Source of the DNA: Pseudomonadota bacterium
GTDB lineage: Bacteria; Pseudomonadota; Alphaproteobacteria; Acetobacterales; Acetobacteraceae
Assembly: GCA_021818425.1 (NCBI GenBank)
Contig: JAKAEC010000016.1
Coordinates: 1 to 36,526 of the forward strand
DNA length: 36,526 bases
Reading direction: 5' to 3'
Position 1 is the first letter of the stretch. Each line of letters begins with the position of its first letter. A model generated the notes under the pieces. That model saw only the letters and a list, made by a program, of their open reading frames with translations. It was not told the origin of the DNA and did no database searches. The translations under genes and the position numbers were made by a program. Positions 23,582 through 33,113 of this stretch are shown piece by piece.

Positions 23582-24031
23582 ATGGAGTGGACGGACGAGA
23601 CGATTCTACGCCTGCGCACATTGTGGTCGGAGGGTTTGTCTACCGCTGAGATCGGCCGGCGCCTGAACATTTCTAAGAATGCCGTTGTTGGCAAAGCGCA
23701 CCGGCTCAACTTGCCTGCCCGGCCTTCACCCATTCGCCGCAGCGCTGGAGATGCGCAGCCGCGTCAGGCACCGCCCAAGCGCACGCAAGGTCCCACGTTG
23801 CCGCCGCTCTCAGCCTCGGTTGCCGGGCCGTTGCCGGTGCTGCGAGCCATTTTGCCGGCGGCCAAATCTCAGCAGCCGAGGACCGCGCCGTGCTGTTGGC
23901 CCATCGGCGAGCCGGGTAAGCCTAGCTTTCATTTTTGTAATGCTGCTGCAGCGGCCGGCAAGCCGTATTGCGAGGAGCACGCTGCGATTGCCTACGTGCG
24001 GGTACGTGATAAGCGCGAAGATGTAGCTTAA
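23582..24031 (+). CDS. gcrA: GcrA-family cell-cycle regulator
   Basis: GcrA is an alphaproteobacterial sigma70-binding transcription factor that reads methylated GANTC promoters. The 149-residue product has the N-terminal DNA-binding domain MEWTDETILRLRTLWSEGLS with TAEIGRRLNISKNAVVGKAHRLNL, a Pro/Ala-rich linker, and the C-terminal sigma-contact domain with CCWPIGEPGKPSFHFC and PYCEEHAAIAYV, where Cys and His residues recur as in the family. It is a little shorter than the 173-residue Caulobacter protein because of a shorter linker. ATG 23582 follows GGGAG and gives the canonical MEWTDE start; upstream in-frame codons are not family-like. Confidence 0.96.
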   Translation: MEWTDETILRLRTLWSEGLSTAEIGRRLNISKNAVVGKAHRLNLPARPSPIRRSAGDAQPRQAPPKRTQGPTLPPLSASVAGPLPVLRAILPAAKSQQPRTAPCCWPIGEPGKPSFHFCNAAAAAGKPYCEEHAAIAYVRVRDKREDVA

Positions 24032-24134
24032 AGGCCGGACTTGGAACGCGATGACATCTGTTTGGCCGGTTTTGTAGGCCGGGTGACGTCGTTACTCTTG
24101 GCTTTGATACTGCATTGCAGCAGAAACTTTCCAA

Positions 24135-24164
24135 TTGATCGCCTGTTTCAAATGCGCTTACACT
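24135..24164 (+). promoter_or_regulatory. candidate sigma70 promoter of the cold-shock gene
   Basis: TTGATC (24135-24140) and TACACT (24159-24164) are separated by 18 bases. A start near 24171 would give a leader of about 55 bases before the csp ATG. The match to consensus is moderate. Confidence 0.35.
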
Positions 24165-24225
24165 GCGTGCCGCCTGCTAATAGGCTGGCTCAAGCCCCAA
24201 AGAATGGGCATCGAGAGGTGTCGAC

Positions 24226-24474
24226 ATGGAAACCGTTCAAGACAACATCACCGCGCAGGATTCAGCATCACTTACCGGCATTGTGAAGTGGTTCAACCCA
24301 GGCAAGGGATATGGCTTCATCGCGCCGGACCATGGTGGTAACGATATTTTTGTGCATATTAGCGCTGTGCAGCATGCTGGGCTGCGAAAACTGAATGAAG
24401 GTGAGCGCGTGCGTTTTATTCTTCAGCAGCGTGAAGGCCGAGTAGCTGCCATTGGGATCGAACGCTTGCACTGA
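24226..24474 (+). CDS. cold-shock domain protein (CspA family)
   Basis: An 82-residue single cold-shock domain that binds single-stranded RNA and DNA. The RNP1 motif KGYGFIAP and RNP2 motif DIFVHISAV are intact, preceded by TGIVKWFNPG. An N-terminal extension of about 14 residues (METVQDNITAQDSA) and EGRVAAIGIERL at the end are less typical. The upstream GAGAGG fits a ribosome binding site. It is monocistronic to appearance, 194 bases after gcrA. Whether it is cold-induced cannot be seen; many paralogues are constitutive. Confidence 0.95.
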   Translation: METVQDNITAQDSASLTGIVKWFNPGKGYGFIAPDHGGNDIFVHISAVQHAGLRKLNEGERVRFILQQREGRVAAIGIERLH

Positions 24475-24561
24475 GCCCAAGTTCGGGGCGCCTCTTGGCG
24501 CACTATAAGTATCAGGGCAATCAGTATCCTTGCTTTTTGGCTGCGTGCGCGGTTATGGCCC

Positions 24562-25995
24562 ATGGCCTGGACGCAACCGCCGGTCTATGAACGGGACATG
24601 ACTTTTGATGCCCTGAGCTTCCTCGATGCACCGACCGGCCTGAACAAAGAGGGCGGCAAGACGCTGCCGCTTTACGCGGTGGGCACGCATGATTGGGCGA
24701 CCCGTCTCGGGGAGCTACCAAAATCTGCTGTGGCTCAAGCCAAATTGCTCGGATTTTCAGGCGAAGCCGGGCGTATTCTGTTGCTGCCGGGCCCGCGAGG
24801 CTCTCTTGCCGGAGCGGTGGTTGGGCTAGGGGAGGGCAGCGTGCTCTCTGGTTTTGGGGCGGCGGCGGCGGCGTTGCCAACGGGGCACCTGTGGCGGATT
24901 GAGGCCAACGGAATTTGCGTACAAGAGGCAGAGCTTGGATTTATGCTGGGCGCCTACCGGTATCAGACGTTAAAAACCAGAAAAATAACGTTCAGTAACC
25001 TCGCCGATGCGTCGGCGCGCAGCCGAATTATTGCGGGTAGCATCATGCTGGCGCGTGAGCTGATTAACACGCCAGCTAACGATCTGGGCCCGGCCGAGCT
25101 CGCCGAGGCCGCGCTACAGCTTGCACAGCGCTTTGGCGCGACGGCCGAATGCACGCAAAGCGAGGCGCTTGCAGCATGCTATCCGGCTATTCATGCTGTC
25201 GGCGCTGGGTCCAGCCGCCCCCCTGCGGTGGTCACGTTCAGATGGGAAGGCAGGGCTGCTGGCGCCAAAGCCCCGCTTGTTTCGCTCTGCGGAAAGGGCG
25301 TGTGCTTCGATACCGGCGGCTATAATTTGAAGCCTGGCGCGGCCATGAGGCTCATGCGTAAGGATATGGGCGGCGCGGCGATCGCGCTGGGTTTGTCGGC
25401 TGCCATTATGGCTCTCGACCTGCCAATTCGGCTCGAATTGCGGATCGGTTGTGTTGAAAACAGTATCTCCGGAAGTGCCATGCGGCCGTCTGACGTGTTG
25501 CAGACGCGGGCTGGCTTGACCGTTGAAGTTGGCGATACAGACGCGGAAGGCCGGCTAGTGCTGAGCGATCTGCTTTGTGCCGCTTGTGAGGCAAAGCCAG
25601 ATTGGTTGATTGACATTGCAACATTGACTGGCGCCGCAAGGGTGGCATTGGGTCCAGACTTACCGGCATTGTTTTGTAACTGCGATGAAATGGCGGAAGC
25701 TATTCTTGCTGCCGGCCGCGCGCAGGAGGATCTGCTTTGGCGCATGCCCCTGCATGGAGGCTATGCAGGTTGGCTCGAGTCATCATTCGCCGATATGAGC
25801 AACGTTTCTACCAAACCATTCGCGGGCGCCATCACCGCCGCCTTATTTCTACAACGGTTTGTTCCAGATAAAGTTGCATGGGCACATATCGATACCTACG
25901 CCTGGAACGACTCGACGCGGCCGGCAAAGCCGGAGGGCGGTGAAGCGCAAACCCTAAGGGCCCTGCTGAGCGCGATTGAGCATTTGGCTGGGTAG
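24562..25995 (+). CDS. M17 family leucyl aminopeptidase
   Basis: Cytoplasmic metallo-aminopeptidases of this family use two metal ions to release N-terminal residues. The 477-residue product carries the catalytic C-terminal domain with GKGVCFDTGGYNLKPGAAM, MRKDMGGAA, the signature DTDAEGRLVLSD and DIATLTGAARVALG; these supply the metal ligands Lys, Asp, Asp, Asp and Glu equivalent to those of PepA. The signature begins DTDAEGR where NTDAEGR is classical; this form is common in the alphaproteobacterial subgroup. The N-terminal third is divergent from PepA. The start could also be ATG 24598. It is probably a PepB/PepA-like general peptidase; the specificity is not evident. Confidence 0.9.
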   Translation: MAWTQPPVYERDMTFDALSFLDAPTGLNKEGGKTLPLYAVGTHDWATRLGELPKSAVAQAKLLGFSGEAGRILLLPGPRGSLAGAVVGLGEGSVLSGFGAAAAALPTGHLWRIEANGICVQEAELGFMLGAYRYQTLKTRKITFSNLADASARSRIIAGSIMLARELINTPANDLGPAELAEAALQLAQRFGATAECTQSEALAACYPAIHAVGAGSSRPPAVVTFRWEGRAAGAKAPLVSLCGKGVCFDTGGYNLKPGAAMRLMRKDMGGAAIALGLSAAIMALDLPIRLELRIGCVENSISGSAMRPSDVLQTRAGLTVEVGDTDAEGRLVLSDLLCAACEAKPDWLIDIATLTGAARVALGPDLPALFCNCDEMAEAILAAGRAQEDLLWRMPLHGGYAGWLESSFADMSNVSTKPFAGAITAALFLQRFVPDKVAWAHIDTYAWNDSTRPAKPEGGEAQTLRALLSAIEHLAG

Positions 25996-26306
25996 GCCCG
26001 TGAAGGCGCGTATGAAGAGCAACGGCGAATCGTTACAAGAAAGAAATTTTAAGATAATAAAAAAACACTGAATTAGTTGAGTCTTTTGGTTTTGTGTTGT
26101 TTCTTTTTGTGTCATTTCCCCTGCAATCCCGCATAAACCATTCGAATATCTAACAGATTGTTCGTGACCACAGTTGAGTTTTTTGTTTTCATATTGAATA
26201 TATTTTTAAAGTTCTTATAGTATCGTACACTAATTGTTTGTCGGATGCAGTGCTTTAATTTTTTAAATGTCTGCTTCTGGCTTTATTGTCTGAGGATTCA
26301 ATAAGC
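25996..26306. other. AT-rich intergenic region of about 310 bases with three GANTC sites
   Basis: No credible gene lies here. Counting two 60-base lines by hand gives 14 G+C (26041-26100) and 15 G+C (26161-26220), against roughly 40 in typical housekeeping lines of this window. GANTC sites are at 26027 (GAATC), 26079 (GAGTC) and 26295 (GATTC). The region holds a good promoter for the following MarR gene. Confidence 0.7.
26194..26221 (+). promoter_or_regulatory. candidate sigma70 promoter for the MarR-lolA genes
   Basis: TTGAAT (26194-26199) and TATAGT (26216-26221) are separated by 16 bases; TATAGT matches five of six consensus bases. Transcription would begin near 26228, giving a leader of about 80 bases before ATG 26307. 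Confidence 0.5.
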
Positions 26307-26687
26307 ATGGCTTCTGCACCACTTTCGTCTGACCAGTTGGTTGGTATTCTTAGGGACACTGTCGTTTCGCTTGTCCGGCGAGATGGTGTGGACCTTTCCG
26401 CGCGTCAGCTTGGCGTGTTTCTAACCTGTTATTTGAATGAGGGCGGGCATACGGTCCGCGGATTGGCGCAGGAGCTTAATGTCTCCAAGCCGGCCATTAC
26501 CCGCGCCCTGGACCGGCTGAGCGAGTTGGATTATGTGCGTCGGAAGGTTGACCCATCTGACCGCCGGTCGGTTTTGGTGCAACGTACTGTAAAAGGGGCT
26601 GCTTTTCTTCGCGAAACGCGCCATATTATGGCCGATGCATTTGCTGCCAACAAAACCGAAGCCGCGAGCCGTCGTTCTGCCAGCTAA
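26307..26687 (+). CDS. MarR-family transcriptional regulator
   Basis: A 126-residue compact MarR-type winged helix: LSARQLGVFLTCYLNEGGHTVRGLAQELNVSKPAITRALDRLSELDYV forms the recognition region, and RRKVDPSDRRSVLVQRTVKG the wing. The C-terminal dimer helices are short compared with typical MarR proteins (about 140-160). ATG 26307, with GAGG upstream, is preferred to TTG 26286. It overlaps the start of lolA by 53 bases, so they are probably co-translated. It is not closely similar to the MarR protein at 7907. Its target is not evident; the AT-rich upstream region could hold an operator. Confidence 0.85.
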   Translation: MASAPLSSDQLVGILRDTVVSLVRRDGVDLSARQLGVFLTCYLNEGGHTVRGLAQELNVSKPAITRALDRLSELDYVRRKVDPSDRRSVLVQRTVKGAAFLRETRHIMADAFAANKTEAASRRSAS

Positions 26688-27327
26688 TCTGAGTCGCCGT
26701 CGGGCGCTTGCCGTGGCGGCCGCGCTGCTGATTCTTGCTTACCCGGCCCGCGTGCGCGCACAAGGTATTGTGTTGACGCGGGCCGATCGGGCGCTGGTGT
26801 CTCAGATCGAGGCTTATTTGAATGCCCAGAAAGGGCTGACCGCCAATTTTCTGCAAGTTGACGAGAATGGGACAACAAGAACTGGCAAGGCTTGGCTTCA
26901 GCGTCCCGGCAAAATGCGCTTCGCTTATGACCCGCCGGATCCGCAACTGCTAGTCGCCGGATTTGGGTTGCTAGTTTATCATGATCCTCAATTGGATCAG
27001 ACAACAAACATTCCGCTTAGCTCAACGCCTCTTGGAATTCTTCTTGCCCGTCATGTCGATCTTGAATCGGGCTCTGTCCAAATTACGCGCATAGATAAAC
27101 AGCCGGGCCAGGTTAATATTTCGCTGGTGCGCAAGGGTAAGGAAGCAGCTGGCACATTGACACTTTCGTTTTCGACTGACCCGCTTGAGCTGCAATCCTG
27201 GGTCGTGAGGGATGCGCAAGGCAGGCGGACAAGCGTTCATTTGTATGACATCATGCCTGGCGGGCCTTTTCCTGATTCGTTGTTTGAATATACACAGAGC
27301 GGCGGCCCGAACTCTGGCGGGGGGTAG
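26635..27327 (+). CDS. lolA: LolA-type outer-membrane lipoprotein carrier
   Basis: LolA carries lipoproteins across the periplasm from LolCDE to the outer membrane. The 230-residue product has an N-terminal signal with SRRRALAVAAALLILA, which resembles a twin-arginine signal, followed by IEAYLNAQKGLTANFLQVDENGTTRTGKAWLQRPGKMRFAYDPPDPQLLVAGFGLLVYHDPQ, in which the FLQ, the GxxxLxRPGKMRF-like and the YDPP segments are LolA hallmarks, and a late WVVRDAQGRRTSVHLYDI. The start overlaps the MarR gene, and no good Shine-Dalgarno sequence is visible, so coupling is likely. LolB is not nearby. Some family members act on other lipids. Confidence 0.9.
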   Translation: MHLLPTKPKPRAVVLPANLSRRRALAVAAALLILAYPARVRAQGIVLTRADRALVSQIEAYLNAQKGLTANFLQVDENGTTRTGKAWLQRPGKMRFAYDPPDPQLLVAGFGLLVYHDPQLDQTTNIPLSSTPLGILLARHVDLESGSVQITRIDKQPGQVNISLVRKGKEAAGTLTLSFSTDPLELQSWVVRDAQGRRTSVHLYDIMPGGPFPDSLFEYTQSGGPNSGGG

Positions 27328-27358
27328 CCATTTGCGGGAAAGCTTGTAAAACCCCGGA

Positions 27359-28159
27359 ATGAAGCTGACGATCGTTACGTGGAATATTAATTCATTGCGC
27401 CTACGCCAAGCGCACCTCCGCCGTTTGGCTGCCACGCTTCAGCCTGATATTATATGCTTGCAAGAAACCAAAGTGCCGGATGATTTGTTTCCTGAAACGA
27501 TTGGCGCCGAGGTTGGGTTTGGGCATGTACTTAAGCACGGTATGAAGGGGTATAACGGCGTCGCGATCCTTTCCCGCGAACCAGTCGTTTTATCGGAAGA
27601 CACGCCAAGTTGGTGCGGCCGGGACGATTGCAGGCATATTTCTGCACGTCTGCGCGTTAGGGGTAAGGATCTGACGATCCACAATTTTTATGTGCCAGCG
27701 GGGGGCGATGTGCCCGACCGAACTGCCAATGAGAAATTCGCGCATAAGCTAGATTTTTTGAGTGAGGCTAGGGATTATTTTGCTAAATCCGGCCCGTGCC
27801 GCGCGGTTCTAGTCGGAGATTTGAATGTTGCCCCGCTGGAGCACGACGTTTGGAGCCACAAGCAATTGCTCAATGTCGTCAGCCATACGCCTGTTGAAGT
27901 TGAAGCGCTGAACGCCTGGCGTGAGCAGGGGTTTTACGACGCCGTGCGGCACTTTGTTCCTGAACCGCAAAAGCTTTATACATGGTGGTCCTACCGGAAT
28001 AGGGATTGGGCTGCCTCGAACCGGGGCCGGCGGCTTGACCATGTCTGGGTGACGCCGGATCTAGTGCCGTCGCTGCGTAGTTATGAGATTTTACAGGAGG
28101 CTCGAGGCTGGGATCAGCCATCGGATCATGTGCCAGTTGCCATAACCTTGGATATCTAG
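27359..28159 (+). CDS. xthA: exodeoxyribonuclease III / AP endonuclease
   Basis: ExoIII cleaves abasic sites and trims 3' blocks in base excision repair. The 266-residue product begins LTIVTWNINSLRLRQ, has the metal-binding LQETK, then GYNGVAILSR, the catalytic GDLNVAPLEHDV, YTWWSYR, RRLDHVWVT and the closing SDHVPVAITL with the catalytic His. These cover all motifs of the Xth family. It starts 31 bases after lolA on the same strand and is convergent with leuB (56 bases between stops). No other repair gene is adjacent, uvrB being 22 kb away. Confidence 0.97.
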   Translation: MKLTIVTWNINSLRLRQAHLRRLAATLQPDIICLQETKVPDDLFPETIGAEVGFGHVLKHGMKGYNGVAILSREPVVLSEDTPSWCGRDDCRHISARLRVRGKDLTIHNFYVPAGGDVPDRTANEKFAHKLDFLSEARDYFAKSGPCRAVLVGDLNVAPLEHDVWSHKQLLNVVSHTPVEVEALNAWREQGFYDAVRHFVPEPQKLYTWWSYRNRDWAASNRGRRLDHVWVTPDLVPSLRSYEILQEARGWDQPSDHVPVAITLDI

Positions 28160-28215
28160 AGTGTGATGACCTGAAATAGAGGCGCTTTGCGCATCCATCT
28201 CAGGCCATTTGACAT

Positions 28216-29319
28216 CTATCGCGGCAGCTCGGCCAGCAATGCATCGCCCATTTCGGCAGTGGAGATCACCGCGCGCCCTGGTACTGCGATATCTGGCGTG
28301 CGCCCGGCCTTGGCCAGAACGCGCTCCACTGCGGCTTCGATCGCGTTCGCCTCTTCGCTCATGTCGAATGAATAGCGTAGCATCATGGCGAGGCTAAGCA
28401 CTTGCGCCAGGGGGTTAGCCTTGCCGGTGCCTGCGATATCCGGTGCAGAACCGTGGATCGGCTCATAAAGGCTGGGAACGCGCCCGTTTTCGTCTTTGGC
28501 CCCAAGCGTAGCGGAGGGCAGTAGACCCAGCGAACCGGTGAGCATGGCGGCGAGGTCGGAAAGAATATCCCCAAACAGATTGCTGGTCACGATCACGTCG
28601 AACTGCTTGGGGTTCTTTGCCAATTGCATGGCGCAGTTATCGGCGTACATGTGGGAGAGCGCCACGTCCGGGAATTCTTCCGCGTGCAGCTTGGTCATGA
28701 CCTGGCGCCAGAGGAGGCCGGCCTCCATCACATTCGCCTTCTCCACACTACACACTCGGCCTTGGCGCTTGCGCGCCAGTTCGAAGGCCACGCGGCCCAC
28801 GCGCTGAATTTCGTGGGTGGTGTATACCTCCGTGTTGATGCCACGCTGTTCGCCGTTGGGCAGGGTCTCGATCCCGCGCGGCTGGCCAAAGTAAATGCCG
28901 CCGATACATTCGCGCACGATCATGAGGTCCAGGCCGCTGACAAGTTCAGGTTTGAGAGAAGAAGCATCCGCTAACGCGTGGAATACTTTGGCCGGGCGCA
29001 GATTGGCGAATACTTGCAATTCGGCGCGCAGTTTCAAAAGCCCTGCCTCCGGGCGGATTTCGAAAGGCACTTTGTCCCATTTCGGGCCGCCAACGGAGCC
29101 GAACAGCAGTGCATCGGCTGATTTTGCTTTGGCCAGAGCCGCATCGGTTAGTGGCACACCATGCACATCGATAGCCGCGCCGCCAACGAGTTCTTCATCG
29201 ATAGTAAAGCTGGCGCGCCCGCTTTCTTGTAACCAGTTTAGCACACGCCTTGCTTGGGCCATCACTTCGGGACCGATGCCGTCCCCCGGCATCAGTAGCA
29301 AATTTTTATTGGCGATCAT
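28216..29319 (-). CDS. leuB: 3-isopropylmalate dehydrogenase
   Basis: LeuB oxidises and decarboxylates 3-isopropylmalate to 4-methyl-2-oxopentanoate, using NAD, in leucine synthesis. The 367-residue length is normal. Motifs are [32 protein letters not shown]-type segment ([17 protein letters not shown]), [67 protein letters not shown] and [19 protein letters not shown] Shine-Dalgarno GGGAG lies eight bases before the ATG; the leuD stop is three bases upstream. It ends the leuCDB run. Confidence 0.98.
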   Translation of the reverse strand: MIANKNLLLMPGDGIGPEVMAQARRVLNWLQESGRASFTIDEELVGGAAIDVHGVPLTDAALAKAKSADALLFGSVGGPKWDKVPFEIRPEAGLLKLRAELQVFANLRPAKVFHALADASSLKPELVSGLDLMIVRECIGGIYFGQPRGIETLPNGEQRGINTEVYTTHEIQRVGRVAFELARKRQGRVCSVEKANVMEAGLLWRQVMTKLHAEEFPDVALSHMYADNCAMQLAKNPKQFDVIVTSNLFGDILSDLAAMLTGSLGLLPSATLGAKDENGRVPSLYEPIHGSAPDIAGTGKANPLAQVLSLAMMLRYSFDMSEEANAIEAAVERVLAKAGRTPDIAVPGRAVISTAEMGDALLAELPR

Positions 29320-29322
29320 GAA

Positions 29323-29937
29323 TTAAGCTCCCTGAATTTTCGGCTGCCAGGAGGGCACTTTCGCCTCATAGGCATCAATGGCGGTTTCGTGTTCCAGCGT
29401 TAGGTCGATGTCGTCTAACCCATTCAGCAGGCAATGCTTGCGGAACGGGTCGACATCGAACGGAATTTCTTCGCCGCTTGGGCGGATCACTACTTGGCGG
29501 GCGAGATCAACCGTGAGCTTGGCATTGTTGCCCATGGCGGCATCCTCGCGAAGTCTGTCGCAGATATCTCTGGACAGGGCGATGGGCAGCAACCCGTTCT
29601 TGAAGCTGTTGTTAAAGAAGATATCCGCGAAGCTGGGCGCAATAATGCAGCGGATCCCGAAATCCTTCAGTGCCCAGGGCGCGTGCTCGCGAGATGACCC
29701 GCAGCCGAAATTATCACCAGTCACCAGAATTTCCGCCCTGCGGTAAGGTTCCTGGTTCAGCACGAAATCGGGTTTCTCGCTGCCATCCCGGTTGTAGCGC
29801 ATATCTGCAAAGGCGTTCTTGCCAAGGCCGGTGCGCTTAATGGTTTTTAGGAAGCGGGCCGGAATGATCTTATCCGTGTCGATATTGTCGATATTCAGCG
29901 GCGCAGTAGTAGCGGTGAGGGTGGTGAATTTATCCAT
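29323..29937 (-). CDS. leuD: 3-isopropylmalate dehydratase, small subunit
   Basis: LeuD pairs with LeuC to isomerise 2-isopropylmalate to 3-isopropylmalate. The 204-residue product has [64 protein letters not shown] and a late [17 protein letters not shown], all diagnostic for the aconitase swivel subunit. Its ATG shares one base with the leuC stop (TAATG), which ensures matched translation of the two subunits. Length agrees with the bacterial LeuD family. Confidence 0.98.
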   Translation of the reverse strand: MDKFTTLTATTAPLNIDNIDTDKIIPARFLKTIKRTGLGKNAFADMRYNRDGSEKPDFVLNQEPYRRAEILVTGDNFGCGSSREHAPWALKDFGIRCIIAPSFADIFFNNSFKNGLLPIALSRDICDRLREDAAMGNNAKLTVDLARQVVIRPSGEEIPFDVDPFRKHCLLNGLDDIDLTLEHETAIDAYEAKVPSWQPKIQGA

Positions 29938-31340
29938 TACACCAGTTCCCTTACATCGGTGATTTTGCCGGTTATGGCAGCGGCAGCAGCCATTGCGGGG
30001 GACAGCAAATGGGTGCGTCCGCCTGGCCCCTGGCGGCCTTCGAAATTACGGTTGGAGGTGGAAGCGCAGCGCTCGCCGGGTTTCAGCTTGTCTGGGTTCA
30101 TCCCTAAGCACATTGAGCATCCAGCCTCGCGCCATTCAAACCCGGCATCGGTGAAGATCTGCGCCAAACCCTCGGCTTCCGCCTGCTGCTTCACTAGGCC
30201 CGAGCCTGGCACCACCAGCACACGCACACCATCGGCTACATGGCGGCCCTTGGCGACGGCGGCGGCGGCACGCAGATCCTCAATGCGTGAATTGGTGCAG
30301 GAGCCGATGAACACGACGTCCACCTTGGTGCCTGCGATCTTCTGCCCAGCTTGAAGCCCCATATAGCTCAACATCCGCTCCATCTGGGCACGCTTGGCTT
30401 CATCTTGTTCGGTTGCCGGGTTGGGCACGCTGCCGGTTATGGGAATCACGGTCTCCGGGCTAGTACCCCAGGTGACCTGTGGGATGATGTCTTCTGCACG
30501 TAGTTCCACCACCACGTCGTAATGCGCTCCCTCGTCGCTGGGCAGAGCCTTCCAATATTCCACGGCGCGGTCGAAATCCTCGCCCTTGGGTGCGTAGGGG
30601 CGGCCCCTGATATATTCGAAGGTGGTCTCATCCGGCGCCACTAACCCAGCGCGCGCTCCAGCTTCGATGCTCATGTTGCACATCGTTAGGCGTCCGGCCA
30701 TGTCCAGTGCGCTAATCGCTTCTCCTGCGAACTCCATCACATGGCCTGTGCCGCCGGCGGTGCCGATCTTACCAATGACCGCTAGCATAATGTCCTTGCC
30801 TGTGCAGCCTGCCGTAAGCTTGCCATCCACACGGACAAGCATGTTTTTCGCCGGTTTTTGCAACAGCGTTTGCGTCGCTAGCACATGCTCAACTTCTGAA
30901 GTGCCAATGCCAAACGCTAGTGCCCCTAGTGCGCCATGCGTGGATGTATGGGAATCTCCGCATACAATGGTCATGCCCGGCAGAGAGATGCCTTGCTCCG
31001 GGCCGACAACGTGCACAATGCCCTGGCGCGCATCGGACATCGGGAAATAGGTTACCCCGAAATCCCTCACGTTCTGCTCCAGCGTGGCGATCTGCAAAGC
31101 ACTTTCCGGCTCGTTCGCCTCGGTTAAGCGATCTGGACCGGTGGGCACGTTATGGTCCACCACAGCAATGGTGTTCTCAACCCGTCGTACCTTGCGGCCG
31201 GCCATACGAAGCCCCTCAAATGCCTGCGGGCTGGTAACCTCATGCACGAGATGACGGTCGATGTAGAGAACGCAAGTGCCGTCCTCCAAACGGTTCACCA
31301 CATGGGCATCCCAAATCTTGTCGAACAAGGTCCGCGGCAT
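29937..31340 (-). CDS. leuC: 3-isopropylmalate dehydratase, large subunit
   Basis: LeuC carries the catalytic 4Fe-4S cluster of isopropylmalate isomerase. The 467-residue product starts [15 protein letters not shown] and shows [72 protein letters not shown], and the cluster Cys in [14 protein letters not shown] together with [14 protein letters not shown], then [21 protein letters not shown]. An upstream in-frame extension to 31427 has no family match; GGAGAG stands before ATG 31340. It follows the rplS terminator by about 85 bases, so it probably has its own promoter or depends on readthrough. Confidence 0.98.
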   Translation of the reverse strand: MPRTLFDKIWDAHVVNRLEDGTCVLYIDRHLVHEVTSPQAFEGLRMAGRKVRRVENTIAVVDHNVPTGPDRLTEANEPESALQIATLEQNVRDFGVTYFPMSDARQGIVHVVGPEQGISLPGMTIVCGDSHTSTHGALGALAFGIGTSEVEHVLATQTLLQKPAKNMLVRVDGKLTAGCTGKDIMLAVIGKIGTAGGTGHVMEFAGEAISALDMAGRLTMCNMSIEAGARAGLVAPDETTFEYIRGRPYAPKGEDFDRAVEYWKALPSDEGAHYDVVVELRAEDIIPQVTWGTSPETVIPITGSVPNPATEQDEAKRAQMERMLSYMGLQAGQKIAGTKVDVVFIGSCTNSRIEDLRAAAAVAKGRHVADGVRVLVVPGSGLVKQQAEAEGLAQIFTDAGFEWREAGCSMCLGMNPDKLKPGERCASTSNRNFEGRQGPGGRTHLLSPAMAAAAAITGKITDVRELV

Positions 31341-31425
31341 TTGATCCAGCTCTCCACAGTTGCGAAAGGCCAGAAAGGCGTAGCCCCTCTGGCCCCGGCG
31401 CCACCCTTTCTGGGCGTGTGCGCTC

Positions 31426-31468
31426 AAAAATCAGCGAGGGCGCTGCCCCCCGGGAGGGGGCAGTCGCC
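31426..31468 (-). terminator. intrinsic-type terminator after rplS
   Basis: Beginning three bases past the rplS stop, GGCG-bulge-CTGCCCCC (31468 down to 31456) pairs with GGGGGCAG-CGCC (31450 down to 31439), giving a 12-pair stem with a five-base loop. A T-run (read on the reverse strand) lies at 31430-31426, eight bases past the stem, somewhat farther than ideal. Confidence 0.6.
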
Positions 31469-31471
31469 AGC

Positions 31472-31852
31472 TCAGGCAGAAGGGGCTTCGGCCTCGCGGG
31501 CCTTCTCGGCAATGCGGGCGGATTTGCCACGGCGGCCGCGTAGATAATATAGCTTCGCGCGGCGCACATCGCCACGGCGCACTACCGTGATGTCAGCGAT
31601 TACCGGTGCATAAAGCGGGAACACGCGTTCGACGCCCTCGCCATAGGAGATTTTACGCACAGTGAACGAGGAGTTGATGCCGCGGTTAGAGCGCGCGATG
31701 CACAGGCCCTCGAATGCCTGGATACGCGAGCGCTCGCCTTCCTTCACGGTCACGTTCACACGTAGGGTGTCGCCTGGCGCGAAGGTGGGAATGGCCTTGC
31801 TTTCGGTCAGCTTCGCGATCTGCTCGGCTTCGAGCGTCTGGATGATATTCAT
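31472..31852 (-). CDS. rplS: 50S ribosomal protein L19
   Basis: L19 sits at the 30S-50S interface. The 126-residue product has [46 protein letters not shown] and [41 protein letters not shown], which is a full L19. A short Ala/Glu-rich tail follows. AGAAGGA precedes the ATG. It is the last gene of the ffh-rpsP-rimM-trmD-rplS series and is followed by a hairpin terminator. Confidence 0.99.
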   Translation of the reverse strand: MNIIQTLEAEQIAKLTESKAIPTFAPGDTLRVNVTVKEGERSRIQAFEGLCIARSNRGINSSFTVRKISYGEGVERVFPLYAPVIADITVVRRGDVRRAKLYYLRGRRGKSARIAEKAREAEAPSA

Positions 31853-31879
31853 GGGTTTGGTCCTTCTCGAAACAGGTGT

Positions 31880-32581
31880 TTAGGGCGCGCTCGCGCCGGT
31901 TGCAATGTATTGGGCGTACAGGTCGGGTCTGCGGTTTTGTGTAGTGGTGATAGCCTGCGCCTGCCGCCAAGCGGCTATCGCAGCATGGTTGCCTTGGGTA
32001 AGAACTTCCGGGACGGCACGGCCCTGCCATTCAGCAGGGCGGGTGAAATGCGGATATTCTAGCAGTTTTTCCGAGAAGCTCTCTTCAGTGCTGCTTTCTG
32101 CATGACCCATCACGCCGGGTAGTAGGCGGATCACCGCATCCAGCAACACCAGTGCCGGCAGCTCCCCGCCGGAGAGCACATAATCCCCGATGCTGATCTC
32201 CTGGCCCGCACGCGCCTCGATCACACGCTGGTCGAATCCCTCGAACCGGCCGCATACCAGGACGGCGCCCGGTCCCTCCGCCAACTCACGCGCCTTGGCT
32301 TGGGTAAGAGGCGTGCCGCGTGGGGTAAGGAAGATCAGCGGGCGTTCGTCGGCAACTGCTCCGATGGCTGCATCTACGACATCCGGGCGCAGCACCATGC
32401 CGGCGCCACCGCCGAAGGGTGTGTCATCCACCGCGCGGTGGCGGCCCAGCCCAAAATCACGGATATCCGTGATTTTCAAGCTCCAAATGCCGACCTCCAG
32501 TGCACGGCCTGCCAAGCTTTCGCCCAGTGTGCCAGGGAACATGGCGGGGAAGAGAGTCAGTACATCGGCGCGCCAGCTCAT
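31880..32581 (-). CDS. trmD: tRNA (guanine-37-N1)-methyltransferase
   Basis: TrmD methylates G37 of tRNAs next to the anticodon and prevents +1 frameshifting. The 233-residue SPOUT-class enzyme shows [15 protein letters not shown], the trefoil-knot SAM site [44 protein letters not shown] and [18 protein letters not shown]. It overlaps rimM by four bases (ATGA). Length is usual for the family. Confidence 0.98.
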   Translation of the reverse strand: MSWRADVLTLFPAMFPGTLGESLAGRALEVGIWSLKITDIRDFGLGRHRAVDDTPFGGGAGMVLRPDVVDAAIGAVADERPLIFLTPRGTPLTQAKARELAEGPGAVLVCGRFEGFDQRVIEARAGQEISIGDYVLSGGELPALVLLDAVIRLLPGVMGHAESSTEESFSEKLLEYPHFTRPAEWQGRAVPEVLTQGNHAAIAAWRQAQAITTTQNRRPDLYAQYIATGASAP

Positions 32582-33096
32582 TCGCTCGGCCCCTTTGCGT
32601 CCACTTCCAGCGGAGGGTTCACTACGACATAGCCATCCGCGATCCGCACTTGCGGCACGCTAGCTCTGGTGAACGGGATCAGCATGCCGCCCGGCGCCAG
32701 CTCCAAGCTGGCCCCGGCACCGTAATCCAGCACATTGTCCACCTTGCCTACCACCTTGCCGCTCTCATCATAGGCATCGAGCCCGATAAGGTCGGCTAGA
32801 TAGAACTCTTCCGCCTCAATTTTTGGAAGTACGGAGCGAGGCAGGAATAGCTCGGCATTGGTGAGCTTGGTGGCTTCGTCGCGGTCGTTGATCCGGTGCT
32901 GTATTCCGTTGGAAATCACACTGATCCAGGCGACATTGTCATGTGCCCAGTCGAGCGCAAAATGTCGCCCCTCAGCGTCCACAAGCACGTGCTCGGCGAG
33001 GAGCCGCGGCTCCTCCGCGTAGCAATGCACGCGCAGCTGCCCGTGCACGCCATGCGGCTTGCCAATCACGCCCATCAGAATCAACCGGTCTTCCAT
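32578..33096 (-). CDS. rimM: ribosome maturation factor RimM
   Basis: RimM assists 16S rRNA processing and 30S head assembly with S19. The 172-residue product has the N-terminal RimM domain starting [24 protein letters not shown] and the C-terminal PRC-barrel domain [38 protein letters not shown], with the tail VNPPLEVD. It starts 17 bases after the rpsP stop and overlaps trmD. The pair rimM-trmD is widely conserved. Confidence 0.96.
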   Translation of the reverse strand: MEDRLILMGVIGKPHGVHGQLRVHCYAEEPRLLAEHVLVDAEGRHFALDWAHDNVAWISVISNGIQHRINDRDEATKLTNAELFLPRSVLPKIEAEEFYLADLIGLDAYDESGKVVGKVDNVLDYGAGASLELAPGGMLIPFTRASVPQVRIADGYVVVNPPLEVDAKGPSE

Positions 33097-33113
33097 CTAC
33101 GCTCTGGGTTGAA

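Noticed and set aside
24488-24501. GCGCC-TCTT-GGCGC hairpin after the cold-shock gene
   Set aside because: Only five pairs, and no T-run directly follows; terminator not supported.
28170-28204. Inverted repeats CCTGA/TCAGG and GCGC-TTT-GCGC between convergent xthA and leuB
   Set aside because: Short stems without T-runs on either strand; not enough to call a terminator.
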